NCBI GenBank assembly: GCA_035222895.1
Contig: JAVYIG010007494.1
Coordinates: forward strand, 37,309 to 101,308
DNA: 64,000 nucleotides
DNA from: Strongylocentrotus droebachiensis
Lineage: Eukaryota; Echinodermata; Echinoidea; Camarodonta; Strongylocentrotidae
Direction of reading: 5' to 3'
Below, piece after piece: positions 44,801-59,300 of the stretch. Every line of letters starts with the position of its first letter. Position 1 is the stretch's first letter. The position numbers and the translations under genes are program-made. The notes beneath the pieces are model-generated. The model did not search any database. It had not been told where the DNA came from and saw only the letters and a list, made by a program, of their open reading frames with translations.

Positions 44801-47800
44801 ATAGTTGATAAATTTTAAAAGGCTAATCTGAATATGATAGAGCAAATTTCAAATTGGAAGTGTGTGAATTTAGGATTTGGGGCACAGTATTCAAATTAAT
44901 TTAATGAGAAATTACTCTAGGTGAAATTTCAAATTTGTATAATTAATCAAAATAAAAATGGCTTTCAGGATAACATGAATATTTCAATGTCGATCATAAA
45001 ACAGAGAATAATTTTACCATACAAAAATAAATATTTTTATATATCAATGTGGATATAAAGCCAGAATGCTCCTTGTTAAAATTTAGACACAACTGTATGT
45101 CTTTTTGGTAATAGATTGTGAGAACTAAGATCAGATCCATCAGAAAACCACAGTCAATTGGGGTTTGAGCTCAGGTTGAAAACTTTTAAAACAGCTCTTA
45201 CCCCCAGGTCTGACTTTTGTAAGTAGTTGAGGCCAATATTGTCACTCCCTTCTACCTCATCATCCTCGTCATCATCGTCGTCATCATCATCATCGTCGTC
45301 ATCGAGATCATCATCATGATCATCATCATCGTCATCTTCATCGTCATCAAGATTTGGATCATCATCATCGTCATCATCTATTGAGGAACAATGAATAAAT
45401 GGATTTAGTTCCAGAGTATTATATGACCTGCTTGAAGTGGATTTTTTTTAAAGGTCCTGTACTCCAACAGGAATAATTCAGAGCTAAATGTTGAATTTCA
45501 ATTGAATCAATTTTGATTGTAAAACCTTTGGAGTTTGGACAGGCATCAGCCATCAAATGGATTCTACCTGTTCCAACACAATCTCTACTTGCTTCAAGAA
45601 AATGAATACAAAATATTTAAAAATCAGTAGAATAAGAATACTCTGCTACTAATAAGTGGCAAAGACTTCATTTCTAGATCCATTAAACAGGTGAAGGAAG
45701 GAGTGTAACAAATTTCATTTCATTCAGTCTGTTAGTTGGAATTGAAAAAATGCATCCTCTACAATTCAACTAAGATTGGGGAAAACTGTTGGTTCATATT
45801 TTTAAGTTTTGAGATTAAAACACAATGATAATACTAATGAGAAATATAATTCATTTCCACATCGCTCCCCTGTGTTTATGGGAGGAAATGAATAGTAAAT
45901 CATTGTTGTAGGTCAGACATCAACAATTTTCTACTAATGAGCCTCCCTCAACAATTTCATTGTCTAGGTGGGATCAATGAGTGAGCAATTTTCTTAGACA
46001 GACAGAAGCGATTATATCTGTGAGCCAATGATTTTACTCCTTCGATTTGAGGTAAGTTAGAAGAAGTCATTAGGGCAATTTCCAACGTGCTTGGTTGACA
46101 GTACCACAATTTTTACTCTTCTGGGACCCATTTCACAAAGCCTTTTTTCAATGACAAATACAAAAATCATTGAAAAACTGCTGATAACCAATCAGAAGCA
46201 AGGATTTCACTAGCTTATAACAAAAGTTGTCATTTGTCACGGATGACAAGTTTTGAGAAATGAGGCCCAGGTGTGGCAACTTTTCTTAAATTACATCATG
46301 CATAGTTTATCATTGTCATTTCTACTCAGATCTGACCAAGCCCTTATTCTTGTGTCTTTGTAAGTTTTATCAGAATATAGAATTTACCTGAATCTTCATC
46401 TGAGTCAATATCTTCCACTACAACAGCATCATCCTCGTCATCGTCTTCGTCTTCTTCCTCCTCATCTTCATCATCATCATCATTATCTGTTCCTACTTTG
46501 GGGGTAAAAGATAGACAGAAATGAAATAAACTATGAATTCATACTGCACAGCTCCAACACATATATACCATACTGTGCATTAGTTCAATTACCCAAGCTT
46601 GACCCTATTCTAACTTGGCTTTTGGGGAAATTGGTTTTGTTTATAGTTTTTTCGTGAAGGGGGAGGGGGGGGGGGGGTTCAAATCGAAGCATAGGTGAAC
46701 ACCAACTTCCATGCCAAGGTGCTCAAGCAGTCCAGAAATATCTTCCTACTGTAATTACAGGTCATATCCAACACAAATCTCATATGGTAATGTATGCCTG
46801 ACAACGGTACAGAGAAAATTGGTAACATATTCTACAAGTATGTCGGGTCCTGAAACCACAAAGCCAATCTACCTGATGCACTTCCACATTACTTGAAAAG
46901 TCTTGTTTTACACTTGTGCCACTTGAAAAGCTCTGGTACTGGTACTTTCTGAAAACATTTCAAAAACTATTTCCCAGTATTTTTCTACTTCGGTCAGATT
47001 ATCTGATGTGTCGTATTTTAAAAGTAAATGCCTGTATTGTTACTGACTTGCAGCACAAATATACACTGGCTAACTCTAGTATCTTCTCTAAGAGCAATTG
47101 TTTATGACAGTCCTAATATAATTCATACCTTCAGGTCTTCAACTAAACTTAAGAAGGCGAGTTGGCACAGTCGGTAAAGCGTTGGTCACATCCCACCGTG
47201 CGTGTTTTTAGTCCGTACGGTTTTTGGGGAGGCCACGGCCGCCACGTTTTTCTGAAAACGTAGGGAGGAAGTGGCAAAGGCAGGGAGGGAGTACCGGGCT
47301 TGCACATCACACATACTGGGGGTGAATCGGTAGCCCGAACGCTGCTCGAACGCAGCGAAAGTTCTTCATGCACTAAAAGTGCTACGGTGTGTCTGCGTGC
47401 TCCCAAATCCGTACGGAGGCGGTACTCACCACGTACCGATACCCACATTTTGCCCACGTTTTTGCACGTAGACAGCACGCACTTGCAAGTACGGCGGGAT
47501 GTGACCACCGCATTAAGCATCTTACTTACAAACCAAAGAACATGGGTTTTAGTCCAGTCCCGGCAAATGACTGAAACAGGCATTGAGTGTTAATGTGCCC
47601 CACCCTACCTATTTTATAGACACACAGGCTAGTTATAGTGGAAAAGACTCTGTCCCGTGTATAAGATGTTAAATGGAGGCCCTGTGCGGAGGTTGGTCAC
47701 CATCTTCGCACATTGAGAACCCACTGCACTCTTTGTTAAAGAACAGGAGCAATGGCTTTAGTGTAGAGGAGCACCAGGGGGTGTTTCACAAAGACTAAGA

Positions 47801-50800
47801 TCGACTTTAAGTTAGACTTAACTATGGCAGGCCGTTCATGCCACTGTTTGCTCTCAACATTTACTGGCATTGGTCTCTCAAGAGACGTACAAATCATGGT
47901 CACAAATCTACAGAATTTACATTTTTTGATAATTCATTAATGAAGGAAAAAATGTTATCTAAATAATTGAGAGACCAATGGTGAGAGCAACCAGTGGCAT
48001 GAATGGCCTGCCTTAGTTAAGTCCAACTTAAAGTCGATATTAGTCTTTGTGAATCGCCCCCCTGCTCATCCACATTAGTTATACTGGGAGGAGGCACTGA
48101 GGGTCACAGCGATTGGGCTCGATTTTCCCTTCCCAGGCACAGGAAGAAGAAAGAGAAGGAAAAGAAGATGGAGTAGAAGAAGAAGGAGGAGAAGAAGAAG
48201 GAGGAGGGGTAGGAGGAGGAGAAAGAGGAAGAGAAGGATAAGGAGGAGGAGGAGGAGGAGGAGGAGGAGAATGAGTAGGAGGAGGAGAAGAAGGAGGAGG
48301 AGGAGTTCTTCTTAACACTGTTTCAAAAATGAAAATTTAGAGAAAGTAACTACTAACCATCTTCATCCTCATCTTCTGAAGGACTTGAATTGTCCGCTAC
48401 TTCTCCACTTGACCCTTTGAACCCGTCTAAGCTCTTGAGGGTCTTCAGCATCTTGAATGTTTCTTCTCTGTAGTTATTTAGGCGTGTGACATCATTGCGG
48501 AATAGGTCTAGGTATGTAAGCTTTGGTAACTCTTTCTGCAATTCAAAGGACAGACATTCAACATTCAGGTTAAAATACACAGCAGGACTGGCAGGAAGGT
48601 ACAATGGACAAATGCAAGTTACATTTGGGAGATTGATCTACATTGATCTACATTTGCCACACTCCACCCAGGTGAAGTAAATGGGTACCGGTAGGAAGGA
48701 ATTCCTTGAATGCTGCGAGCACTGAAATCGGTAGCCTAGCAGAGCCGGGGTAATATTGGAGCACTTTGAGCACCTTGCAGGGTGGATATGTGCGCTATAT
48801 AAATATCCAATATTACTATCAATATTCAATTTCAAGTCATATCTGTTAGGTAAAACCAGATTTTTTCGTGGACATTGGATTATCAAATTTTGAGAGAAGA
48901 AACTTGTGCTTGTAGCAAAATTTGATGTGGTGATTCAATTATTTTGCAGCATTAAACTTTTGCCAAGTTCTCAACCACTCACGAAATACATTTCTTGTCT
49001 GATAGTAATTGTTCTCATAGACATGTTGTAATTCAAATTCACTGCTAACAGCCTTTGACTTATTCTTAGGCCAAAAAAAAAAAATCATTTGGTTGTCCTC
49101 GACCGCCCGCTCGTCATTTTCGGGCCGCTCGTAATATTTTTTTTTTTTTATAATTTTTTTTTTTTTTTTAAAGCAATTTTAAACACCAATATTAATAGCA
49201 TTTTATGCTTTTTGCAAGGATTAAAATGCGTCCCATTGCCAGTTTTGTCTTTTCAGTATGCAATTCTGTTTTACACAGTGTTCATTGTATATACCTCGCA
49301 CCCGATGAGAAAACTAAAATGACTGAATAAAACCGACTGCACATGCAATGAATGTTATATATACACTAAAAAAAGTAGTGTGAGAAAATATTAAAATAAA
49401 ACTACCGGTAATAGGTTTTATATTTTCTGAAATTATTTCCCGACAACATCATTCATATTGATTTAAATATTATTTAAAGCAATGTTTGCTGCATTCAGCA
49501 CGAGAAAATTGGGTTTACTAATATTTTCACGCATACATGTTTAACCTTGCAAACTCGCACTTGAACGCATGCAGGAACGTATAACGCTGTTTTGCTTGGC
49601 AACACAACCAAAATGGCGACTTATACAGTGTCTGCCCATTGCAAGCACGGTACAGACATTGTTTTTGATCGAGTTTGCCATGTTGCTACACAATCAACCA
49701 TATCTGATCTGTACAATAGCAATATTGAGAATCACCCGGAGAAAGATCAGCTAAAACTTGTCAGTGTTAAAGTAGGGGACAGCAAAAGTGCGCCAGGTAG
49801 TGACATCGGCTTGAGTGAGTCTATCTCAACGCTTCAAGACCTGGGATGGAGATACGTATGTTATTCATGCGAGAGATCTAGAGTAGATGATGACGTGGTG
49901 CCGGTACCGGTACCACCCGTAGAGGCTCCTAGGCGGAATGCGCTGACAATGCTCATGACCCAAGCACGAGGTCTCGCATTGCCGCGGACAAAAAACCCAC
50001 CGGTCAACAAAAAAGACGAAATGTACAACAACATAGTGAGGCTACTTGAGGAGAAGAAGTTGGGATTCCCTGCCACCATTGCAGAGTGTGAGGGGTCTTA
50101 CACTGTTCGAGTAAGTATTCTTTTACTTAAATATCATTATCAGATTGAGTCATATAAAAGCGTAATATTTGTATGAACTTGATGCCGTGCTTTATATTTG
50201 TATTAAATTGTGTCCATTCCTTGTGAGAAGGGGTAAAGGGGTATTTTTGTTTCAAAACTAAATACAAAATTCTGTACTATTGAGATATGTATTTTCTGTT
50301 GCGTGTTGGACAATTGATATTTGATTGTGTATTGTAATATGTAAACAAAATTCATGACTTGCCTAAGTTGTCCCAAATTAAATCAAGGTCATAATATTCT
50401 AATATGTCGATGCTGTGCTTTATCAATTCCTAATTTGATTTTTTTTAAATTTTCATAAAGACTTCATATTATTAATTCGTGTATGATTTATAAAATCCTT
50501 TTTTTAGGAAGGGTAAAACTTCGAAGTTTGAAATAGGTCTAGACTACACTTGTTTGAATTTCATAATATTGATATAGATTTTCAAATATTTTAATATCTT
50601 TTGTATTTATAGACCATCACGAATGTCCTATGGAGCATCACAAGCCACCATGGTACAATAAATACCAAGGCAGCTCATCACCAAGGCATCATCAGAGTAC
50701 CTGAGATGTGGTCGCCTTTTAAAAACTGTTTTGATTGGCGCAAAAGCAAACGGAAGAGGCCAGAAGCCCTAAAGAGTATCCAGCTCAAAATGTCTGCAGA

Positions 50801-53800
50801 TTCCCTGTTCAGCCTTCTAAGCAAACCTTCACTAGCATCCAATGCCTGGACAGAAGTCCGAGAAGCTATTCAAGAGCTAGGTACATGTCTATCTGGATAC
50901 AGCCAATATCTCACTGGAGAATTGAATGAAACGCAGAAGAGACGGTGCCTCCTACATCCACCAAGACAGGTTAGTGATGAATAAATATTTTAAATTTGCA
51001 TATTTGTACAATAATTGTTACAAGTTTAAAATATAAAATTTAGTCATGCTTTTATTCCAAAAATGTCAACATCTAAAAAAACAAATTCACGTAGTTCGGC
51101 ATCGATTCAGTGATGCAAATATGTACCAAAGATTTTTTTAGTATTTGTTAAATTTTATACACGTTATAAAATATTTATGTTTCATAAAATGTCAGTATTT
51201 TTTTTTTTTTTTTTTAGGTCGGCACCAATTCAGTGATGCAATATATACCAAGAGTAAGAGGCCCAATATCACCACAGTTTGTGAAGTTAGACAAAGCTGT
51301 GCTGGATTCAAATGATGATTACGTCATCTTCAATGAGGACATTCACTCAGATGCTCCCCTAACACCATCCCAGCGGTACCACATGAAGAAGACCCTGCGT
51401 CTCTCAGTTGACGTGGAAATGTTAAGGTATTTATTAGAAATCTTTTAGTTGCAGCCTTGACAAACTTCTTGAAGTACTTATTTCAGCATGTCATATTTTT
51501 AATTCATCACCAGCCTATATTAACAGTTTTTGATATTTTCTTTTAAATATCATACACAGCTATTCTCCAGGAGGATCTCACACAACTGTGATGATTTTGA
51601 AGAAGGTAGCACCTGACCGGTCTACGACTGACATCGCCAATGACGCTGTAAACTTCTTTGAATCAACAAAGCAGCATTTGCCAACATTTCACACTCGTGA
51701 AATGAAGCGTGTATGGAAAGAAAAGTGAGTCTTAGTTTTTAATAGACAGTTTGATTGGATTTATGATGGAAATTATTGTACTGTGGGTAAATGGTTTTAA
51801 TATTTCTAGTATTTGATAGCCAATTTTTTAACTTGCATTTCAGGTACACCAATGTGGCAACAATATCACCACACACCATGAGATCCATGTACCAGACACT
51901 CACCCTGGATGCTGCAGTGGACCAGAATCCTCTGATGGATGCCAGGTTGAGGATGGCACTCCTCGGCGAGCCTGATATAATAGTTGACTTGCGAAAACTA
52001 AACAAGGGGCGCCCAGGTGACACATATAATAATTTCTTTGAGGAAATGGCAAAGGAAATAGAAGAGGTAATTATGACTTGAAAAATTAATTTTAATACCA
52101 TGCTGTGATTTTAATACTTACATTTTTACTGCTGTAAATATATTGGGTGCTCCATTTTGTATTTAAGGTTGACTTTAAGACTCAATCGCCGGTCGGATCA
52201 GTCTTCTATCATTCTAAACAAGTGGTTCAACCGCACTGTATGAACTGCTGTTCAACTAGCTGTTGAGTATTAAATGAAGTCACCCCATCCTTAAAGTGCA
52301 TATCTATTTTATATAACAGGTGACAGCTGCAGATGACCGGCGTCATGGCGTGGCCCATATGTCTCAATGGATTTCCATACCCGATTTGATCAAGAAAGTG
52401 GAGGAACGTCTGCCAGAAGGGACTGCAATACCGTCACCTGCCCTTGTCCGCCTCCAATTTATGCCCCGGAACAGAAACAGCAACGCATCTATGACGTTCA
52501 CCAAGCGTTTCCAGGTCCAATATAAGATTCAGGTAATCTTCCCCTCCATATAATTTTGAATGGGTCTCTTTGTTTCAAACAAAAAATGAGTGTCTAGAAA
52601 TTTTTAAAAGGATATATGAGATATATGTCACCTTTTTCTACATTATTATTTTTGTGCCGCACATTTAATTGATTTAAAACGATTGGATTTATTTACCCTT
52701 TAATATCAATTTCATTTCCACAGAGGAGACAGCTGAGATCAACACATCCAGATAGCCACTACTGCAATGCGCTCTTCAAATATGTTCGTGATATGGCAGT
52801 GAAGTACAAAGATGCCTGCCATTTTCTTTGTATGGACGACAAGTCGAAGGTCTCTTTCGGTGAGCCAGGCACAGCAATGGCATCTGGTGTTAGGGGCCGT
52901 CAGATGTTAGCACCAACCACCTCAACTCTCTCTGCTGCAGATCATGACCAGAGTGGTAAAGGTCATCTGACACCCTCTGTGATATTGAATGTAGATGTTC
53001 CAGATGACAGCTCCAGCAGCTTCTGCCAAGGCCAAGTAGTCGTTTCCGTCAATGATGCAATATTTCAGCAATCAACACCATTCCGGCATGCTGCTTCTAT
53101 CAGAAGATTCCTTCAGACCAAGCCTATGGCATTGATTTTCACAGATGGTGGTCCAGATCACAGGCTTACATATGAGTCAGTGAAGATGTCATTGATCGCA
53201 GTCTTCAGAGCAACTAATCTTGATCTACTTGTTGCGGCAAGATGTGCACCAGGGCAGTCATGGACCAACCCTGTGGAGAGAATCATGTCGCTTCTGAACC
53301 TCGGCCTACAGAATGTGTCTTTAGAAAGAGATGCAAGTACAGAAGCAGTAGAAGGTGAGCGAATTTGTGTACTAAACATTTTCAACAGATGCTGCTTTCC
53401 TTTTATATATTTGTTGTTGTTGTACACAAAGCACATTCTTTAATATGTTTCTGTCTTTTCTTAAATATATTGCAGCCCTGTTGAAGAAATGCTCTAGTAT
53501 GGACGGCATCAGAAAACTTGCAGCAGCCAATGCAGAGGTCAATGTTAAGGAAGCTTGGACAGAGACCATCGCCTCTATGGTTGGGACCATACGTTCAAGG
53601 TTTGAAAGGCTGAAGCTGAAAGATGAACCGGTATGATTTCTTAAACTTTTCTTAAATTGTATACTGCTATACATGTATTGAATTGCTAAATATCTTGATT
53701 CCACTATTAATCAGAAGTTCTTAGGTGTAAATATAAAGATTGTTTATCAATATTACGTTTAATATTAAATAGGTTGTAACCACAAATCCTGTCACGACCG

Positions 53801-56342
53801 ACCAAGTAGGCAGTCTTCACGATTTCATTCTGCAGCTGGATGAGAATGTGGATTTCAACCAGCTGCAGAAACGCTTTCTAGTCTCAAAGAAGGACTACCA
53901 AAGATGGGTCGACACACATTGTCGTGCTGGGCACTACAGCTTTCAGGTAAGACAATATATGTACTTCTGTTTTTTTTTTGGCAAGCTTTTGTTCCATGGT
54001 TTATTCGAGAAGTTTGCAGATGTTCTACATTTTGAACCAATAAAAAACACTCAATAAAACTTAATTATTTCTGTAGTGTAAATGTCTATTTCCATATATC
54101 TCAATAGGTGCGGAAGTGTCAAGACCGAGCATGCTGCGGGCCTAGACAGCTAAATGATGACCAACTCCATTGGCTGCCAGATCCTGTTCCAGATGCATCC
54201 GGTGACCACTACAAGGCTTTCAATGAAGTATATGGCACAGTGACCACAGGAGAACACCGTCCATCTCTTCAGCCATTTCAAGGGAGAGCATGTGAAGATG
54301 ACCAGGTATTATGTAAATGTAATATATTTACATTTTAATATACTTACTAGGCTTGAATAGCAAACTCGTCATATAAAACCGCCAGTAATAATGTGTTACT
54401 GTTCTTTCAAAGAAAAGCTGTCGTATATGGGGACACTAATATTTTGTTTAAGTCCTTGTCTGGTTTATTACAAGTATGCAAAACATCCATCGATTGTTTT
54501 GAATCACAGTCGCACTTGTAATTTGTAATAAACTAAATTAAATTGATATCATATGTATACGTTCAATATTTCATTTGCAGGGATGCAAGACTAGCCTCTT
54601 GACGGCTCAACGAGCAAAACGCATGATCAGGTGCCAGGAGTGCCAAAAGCCGAGAGTTGTTTACAGCAACAACCCTAAAAAGCTGACAAGGATGGACCTA
54701 CTGGACATCGATCGAGCCATCCTTGACAATGACTATACGTGTGGATCTCCACTCCTCCCTGTACACCACCGTCTGTTTGGAAAGGTATACATAAAATAAC
54801 AATTGAGTAATTGTAAAGCATGAAATGAAAATGTATATCACCCTATAATATATGTCCATTTAATGTGACTGGTTGAACTTGAATTAATTTTGTCTTTTTG
54901 TTTAATGTTTGCGTTCAGGTGTTTGTTCGGATTGGCCTAACATGCGGCAATACTATCGAGCAGCCATTTTACGCCTCATCTATAGGCATCCCTGATGTAT
55001 GCTGTCACTGTGGCGGTAGTGGTGCTTCTAGACCACAGGAACTTGTATCCAAATACAAAACTGTGCTTCCTGTGTGTGAGACTTGTTTGGAGTCCGGAAA
55101 GAAGCATGTTACAGCTCGTCCTCGTCCTGGCCAAACCCACACATAGAAGAAATACGGGTGCTCTTGTTGTACGAAAGACTTGTATTGAACTTTCTTATTT
55201 ATATGTATGCAAGGTAGACAGATCAGTGTCTGATAGTAAAGACATGGTGTTGGTTTTATATGGTGCTACAAATCCAAGTACATGAGTGGTGCTACCAATA
55301 CCACATCCTTTCAGTATTACATTTCACGTCGGACATATTTTGTTAATATCTCTGTGATTGATGTGAATGTCATATAAGCATTCCAACCTTTTATTTTACA
55401 TGGTAACATGTAATATACTTGCAGCTCTGACAGATTGGTACATATTTTCACTTGTATCGTTCTGATGTTGTAAGGCATCCAGTCCATCTGATCTTGTAGA
55501 AGGTAATGTGATATTTATCTTGGAGTTGGGACAGAAGCATGTAGCCTATCCTCGTCCTGGCTATTTAAGACTTCACAAAGTAGAAGTTCACTAGTGTTCA
55601 TGTGTATAGAAGACACAATGCTCTCATAATTAAGCCATTTTTCCGTAGACAGTTGTAGTAGTAGTAGTCGCTCTATGCAGAGCGAATTTATTTCATTTCC
55701 CACATATAAATATAAGCAATGGCAAGATCACAATAAATAAACATAATGATATAACAGAAAATTAGCGTTGAAATATCTTTGACATTGTTCTTTTTTTAGT
55801 CTTGTAATGCAAAATTATTTACTTACAGGAAATTTAAATTAAAAACGTATTTAATACTGCCATTTTGTGATGTTTTTTTCTGGACTAAAATGCAAATCAT
55901 TCTACTGGTTGATTCAAACATTTATATTTAGAAGGTGCTGACATTTCATGTCAAATATTCAGTTCTGCATGTCCTGTAAACATTGTTACTAAAGGCACGT
56001 ACATCACAGACTGAAATAAACATCAGTATTTATCAACTTGCCATTTTTATTTTTCTATGTCAAACTGCTGTTCATTCAAATCATGTTCTGAACATTCTTA
56101 AACCCATTTTAAAAGGTGATGTATTTTAAAACCAACAATCCTTTTTGTGTTGGTCTTGATATTCATTGTACATATGTTAAAAAAAGATGATATTAAACTA
56201 GTCTTTTACCATATTAAAGTGTTTTATTGACTTTGTTTGTTTAAATGCTTGAAATTCAAATGATATGTTTATTCTTTTATGAACAAATATTTTCAAAAAT
56301 AACAAAAAAATTAAAATATAAAAATTAAACATAGACACACAC

Positions 56343-56386
<44 letters not shown>

Positions 56387-59300
56387 GCCCGCCCGCCCCT
56401 ACTCCAGAAAAGCAATCGAGGACAACCAAACAATTTTTTTTTTTTGGCCTTATTATCATCATTTTTTTAATAAATTCTATTGATCAAGAATTGGCTTGTG
56501 ATAAACTTAGTGATGAGTCTGCTTTGATTGTAATATTTATAAATATGAATACTACAATCACAAAAAAAAATAAAAAAATTACAAAATAATTTTGAAGATC
56601 AGAAGCCTATACTTAAAGAATGGGTGATTTCAAATAATGAATCTTTGTAAACCTGAATTTGGTTACCTCAGCAGTTACTCAGACTTGACTAGTACCCTTC
56701 ACAACACACCAACACACAAAAACAGCTGCACTTGGCAGAGACCCGCTGTACTCACCAATGGTTCTAATGCTTCAATTGTTGATATTTTGTTGTTACTCAG
56801 GTTTAGGTGCGTGAGGTTCGGACATCTTGTAAGAACATCTAAGCCCATTCGGATTGCATTATCGCTTAATTCCAACTACAATAAAGAGAAAAACAATAAA
56901 TCATTAATACAATGTACAATTTTATAACCATGAAAAAATTAACCATCATCCAGGCATTTGTAAAAAGAATTTAACAAATAATAATAACTACAGACATTCT
57001 AAAAACATTTAAGAGTCCTTCCATGACCTCCTTATCAATTTTTTTTTAATGACTGAGCCAGGGTAAAACAAATATTTTGTTTTGCTCTGGGTTTTGTATC
57101 ATTTATCTACATCTCATACTATCTCACAACTTACAACTGCAATCAATTAATAAATGTATATTCAGAAGTTAGAAATACATGTACAAGATTTAAAAAAAAA
57201 ATGGATTTCAGTTGTTCTTAAACCTTAACTTTGAGGGGAAAATACCACTGTAAAACTTGTTTAAAACTTACCCTTTGAAGTTTTGGAAGCTTTGGGAAAT
57301 TCTTTAGACTTGTGAGTTTTGTGTTGATCATGCTTAATCTTTCCAAACTGACGAAGTCATCTGTGAGTCCCTCAATCATCCCTCCACTGTTACAGTTATC
57401 AAGCATCAGATCGGTCACCTGTCACATAAACAAAAACAACAAGTATAGAATGTGAAATTGCTTAAAATTGAACTCATAACACTTAGTGGCAAGAACTTAA
57501 AGCCTGTCTGTACTACTTTGGCCTGGCGGGGGGGGGGGGGGATAATAAGACCACCCAGCGAGGTCACTGACAGGTTGCTATCTCATCATCCTGGCTCTCA
57601 ATTCACATAAGAAAAAGAGGATCATGGGGGACCAACAGGCATGGCTTAGGTATTGTTTTCTATATAGAGGGAGCAAGTAGCTACAAGTAGTACAGTGGAG
57701 CTTCAGTGGAGCTTTAATGGAGTGGAATTAGCAATTCAAATGATTTGGCCATAATACAATAAAATACATAAAAGCTGGCAAAATTGAGTCCGCATTTAAA
57801 CCTTGATTACAGTTAGTGGGTGGAGTTAGTCCACTGGTAAACAATACTTTCACATGCAACCTCATCTTCCTGCAAAACTACAGTAATTATAAAGATTGAA
57901 AGTATTTAATTATGCATCCATTTTTTATTATATTTTCATAACCCAATTAATTTTATGAATTAATTTGTGACAATTTCTTTAGTGAACAAGGACTAGAACA
58001 AGGCTCTACAGTCCACACAAACTCAACGCATCACAAACAAAGGGGGTCCTGATTTAACTTTTTACAGTCCGTATGTACGAGCCCCATGTAAAAAATACAA
58101 AATTGGGGGGGGGGGGGTGGACTTAGATTTTGGGTGTCTACCATATGTGCCTCGGGAGCCTGTTGAGTGTTAATAATGAGCACTGACTAGGGAATAGGAT
58201 TGTGACATTTGGTGTAGGGCACCATGAACGAGCTGTATTTCTCTTTTTGCCCATTTAGGTTCTTTTACTGTTGCATTCTTGATAGGAAAAAAGATGAACT
58301 CAGTTACAAAGTTCTTCACAGTATACAAAAACTTAAAATACACAAATTGAGGTCTCTGTAAGACTGATATGATCTATTATTACAATTGTATGTTGATTCT
58401 TTTCTCTATTACCAGTTTACATAATTACAAATAACATAAAACATGTGACAAAAGAAGAAGTTTAAATACAACTAAAAATGTAGTTTTTTACACCTGATAC
58501 ATTAAGTTATCAATCTCACCTGTAACAAAGATTTGTCAAAACAAACAAAATTTGACAAGACTTAGTACCCTCAACTGTTCACTAACAAAAATTGGGACAG
58601 GGATACAAATTATCTCACCCACGAAAGTAAACAAACTGAGAATCAAGTTCAGTAACATTTATGAAATGCAGCTTGAAACTAGTGAATGGCATCCTTTATG
58701 CAATGGCAATTGACAACTACTAGTAATCTGGTAATTAGAACTTAGAAGTTTCTACCTAAAAAAAAGTAAATTAGTCAGAGCCAAAGATAATTCATTTTTT
58801 AATTTTTCTATTAATTTGATGGAAATTATTTAAATAGGGTCTTATTATTATTTTTCTTCGGTGAGACATTAGTTCCCTGCTAAAAGGGGAAAATATATTG
58901 AATTAGTGCCCCCCCCCCCCGTGTAAATAATAAAGAGTCCCATTTAGTCTTATATTCATCATTATTATACAGAATATTTTGATTTGTCCTTGATTTGTAG
59001 AGGAAGGAAATATTCCTTGTTTCTGTACCTCTGTGTAATGAGTTTTGTCAATAGGTATGAACACAATAGCCTAACACACTGTAAAAGCAGTTACCATAAA
59101 TTATTATTTTCACACTGCCTGCCTACTTCCTATTTTCTTCGTGAAACCAGCTAAACCCTAGGAAATGCCTGCCCACATGAAAGGTTGTGCTCATGCCCCC
59201 TCTTAACCAATTCAGCTCACATTAAATTAATAATTATTGCTACGATTGGGTGAAATCCACTCGGGTATGCCTCTTAAATAAGGGGTAGCCTAAGTGTAGA

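Noticed and set aside
47149..47593. Two overlapping open frames of about 100-144 codons
   Set aside because: They follow a SINE and an inserted MITE on opposite strands and show no domain; the openness comes from local composition.
48079..48318. Proline/serine-rich minus-strand frame as an extra ANP32 exon
   Set aside because: It is a (GGA)n intron repeat. The ANP32 phases already join exon 4 to exon 5 without it.
49069..56449. Classification of the 7.4-kb element as PIF/Harbinger
   Set aside because: TTA duplication and GG ends agree, but the protein length and motifs do not, and the expected Myb/SANT partner gene is missing. I left it unassigned.
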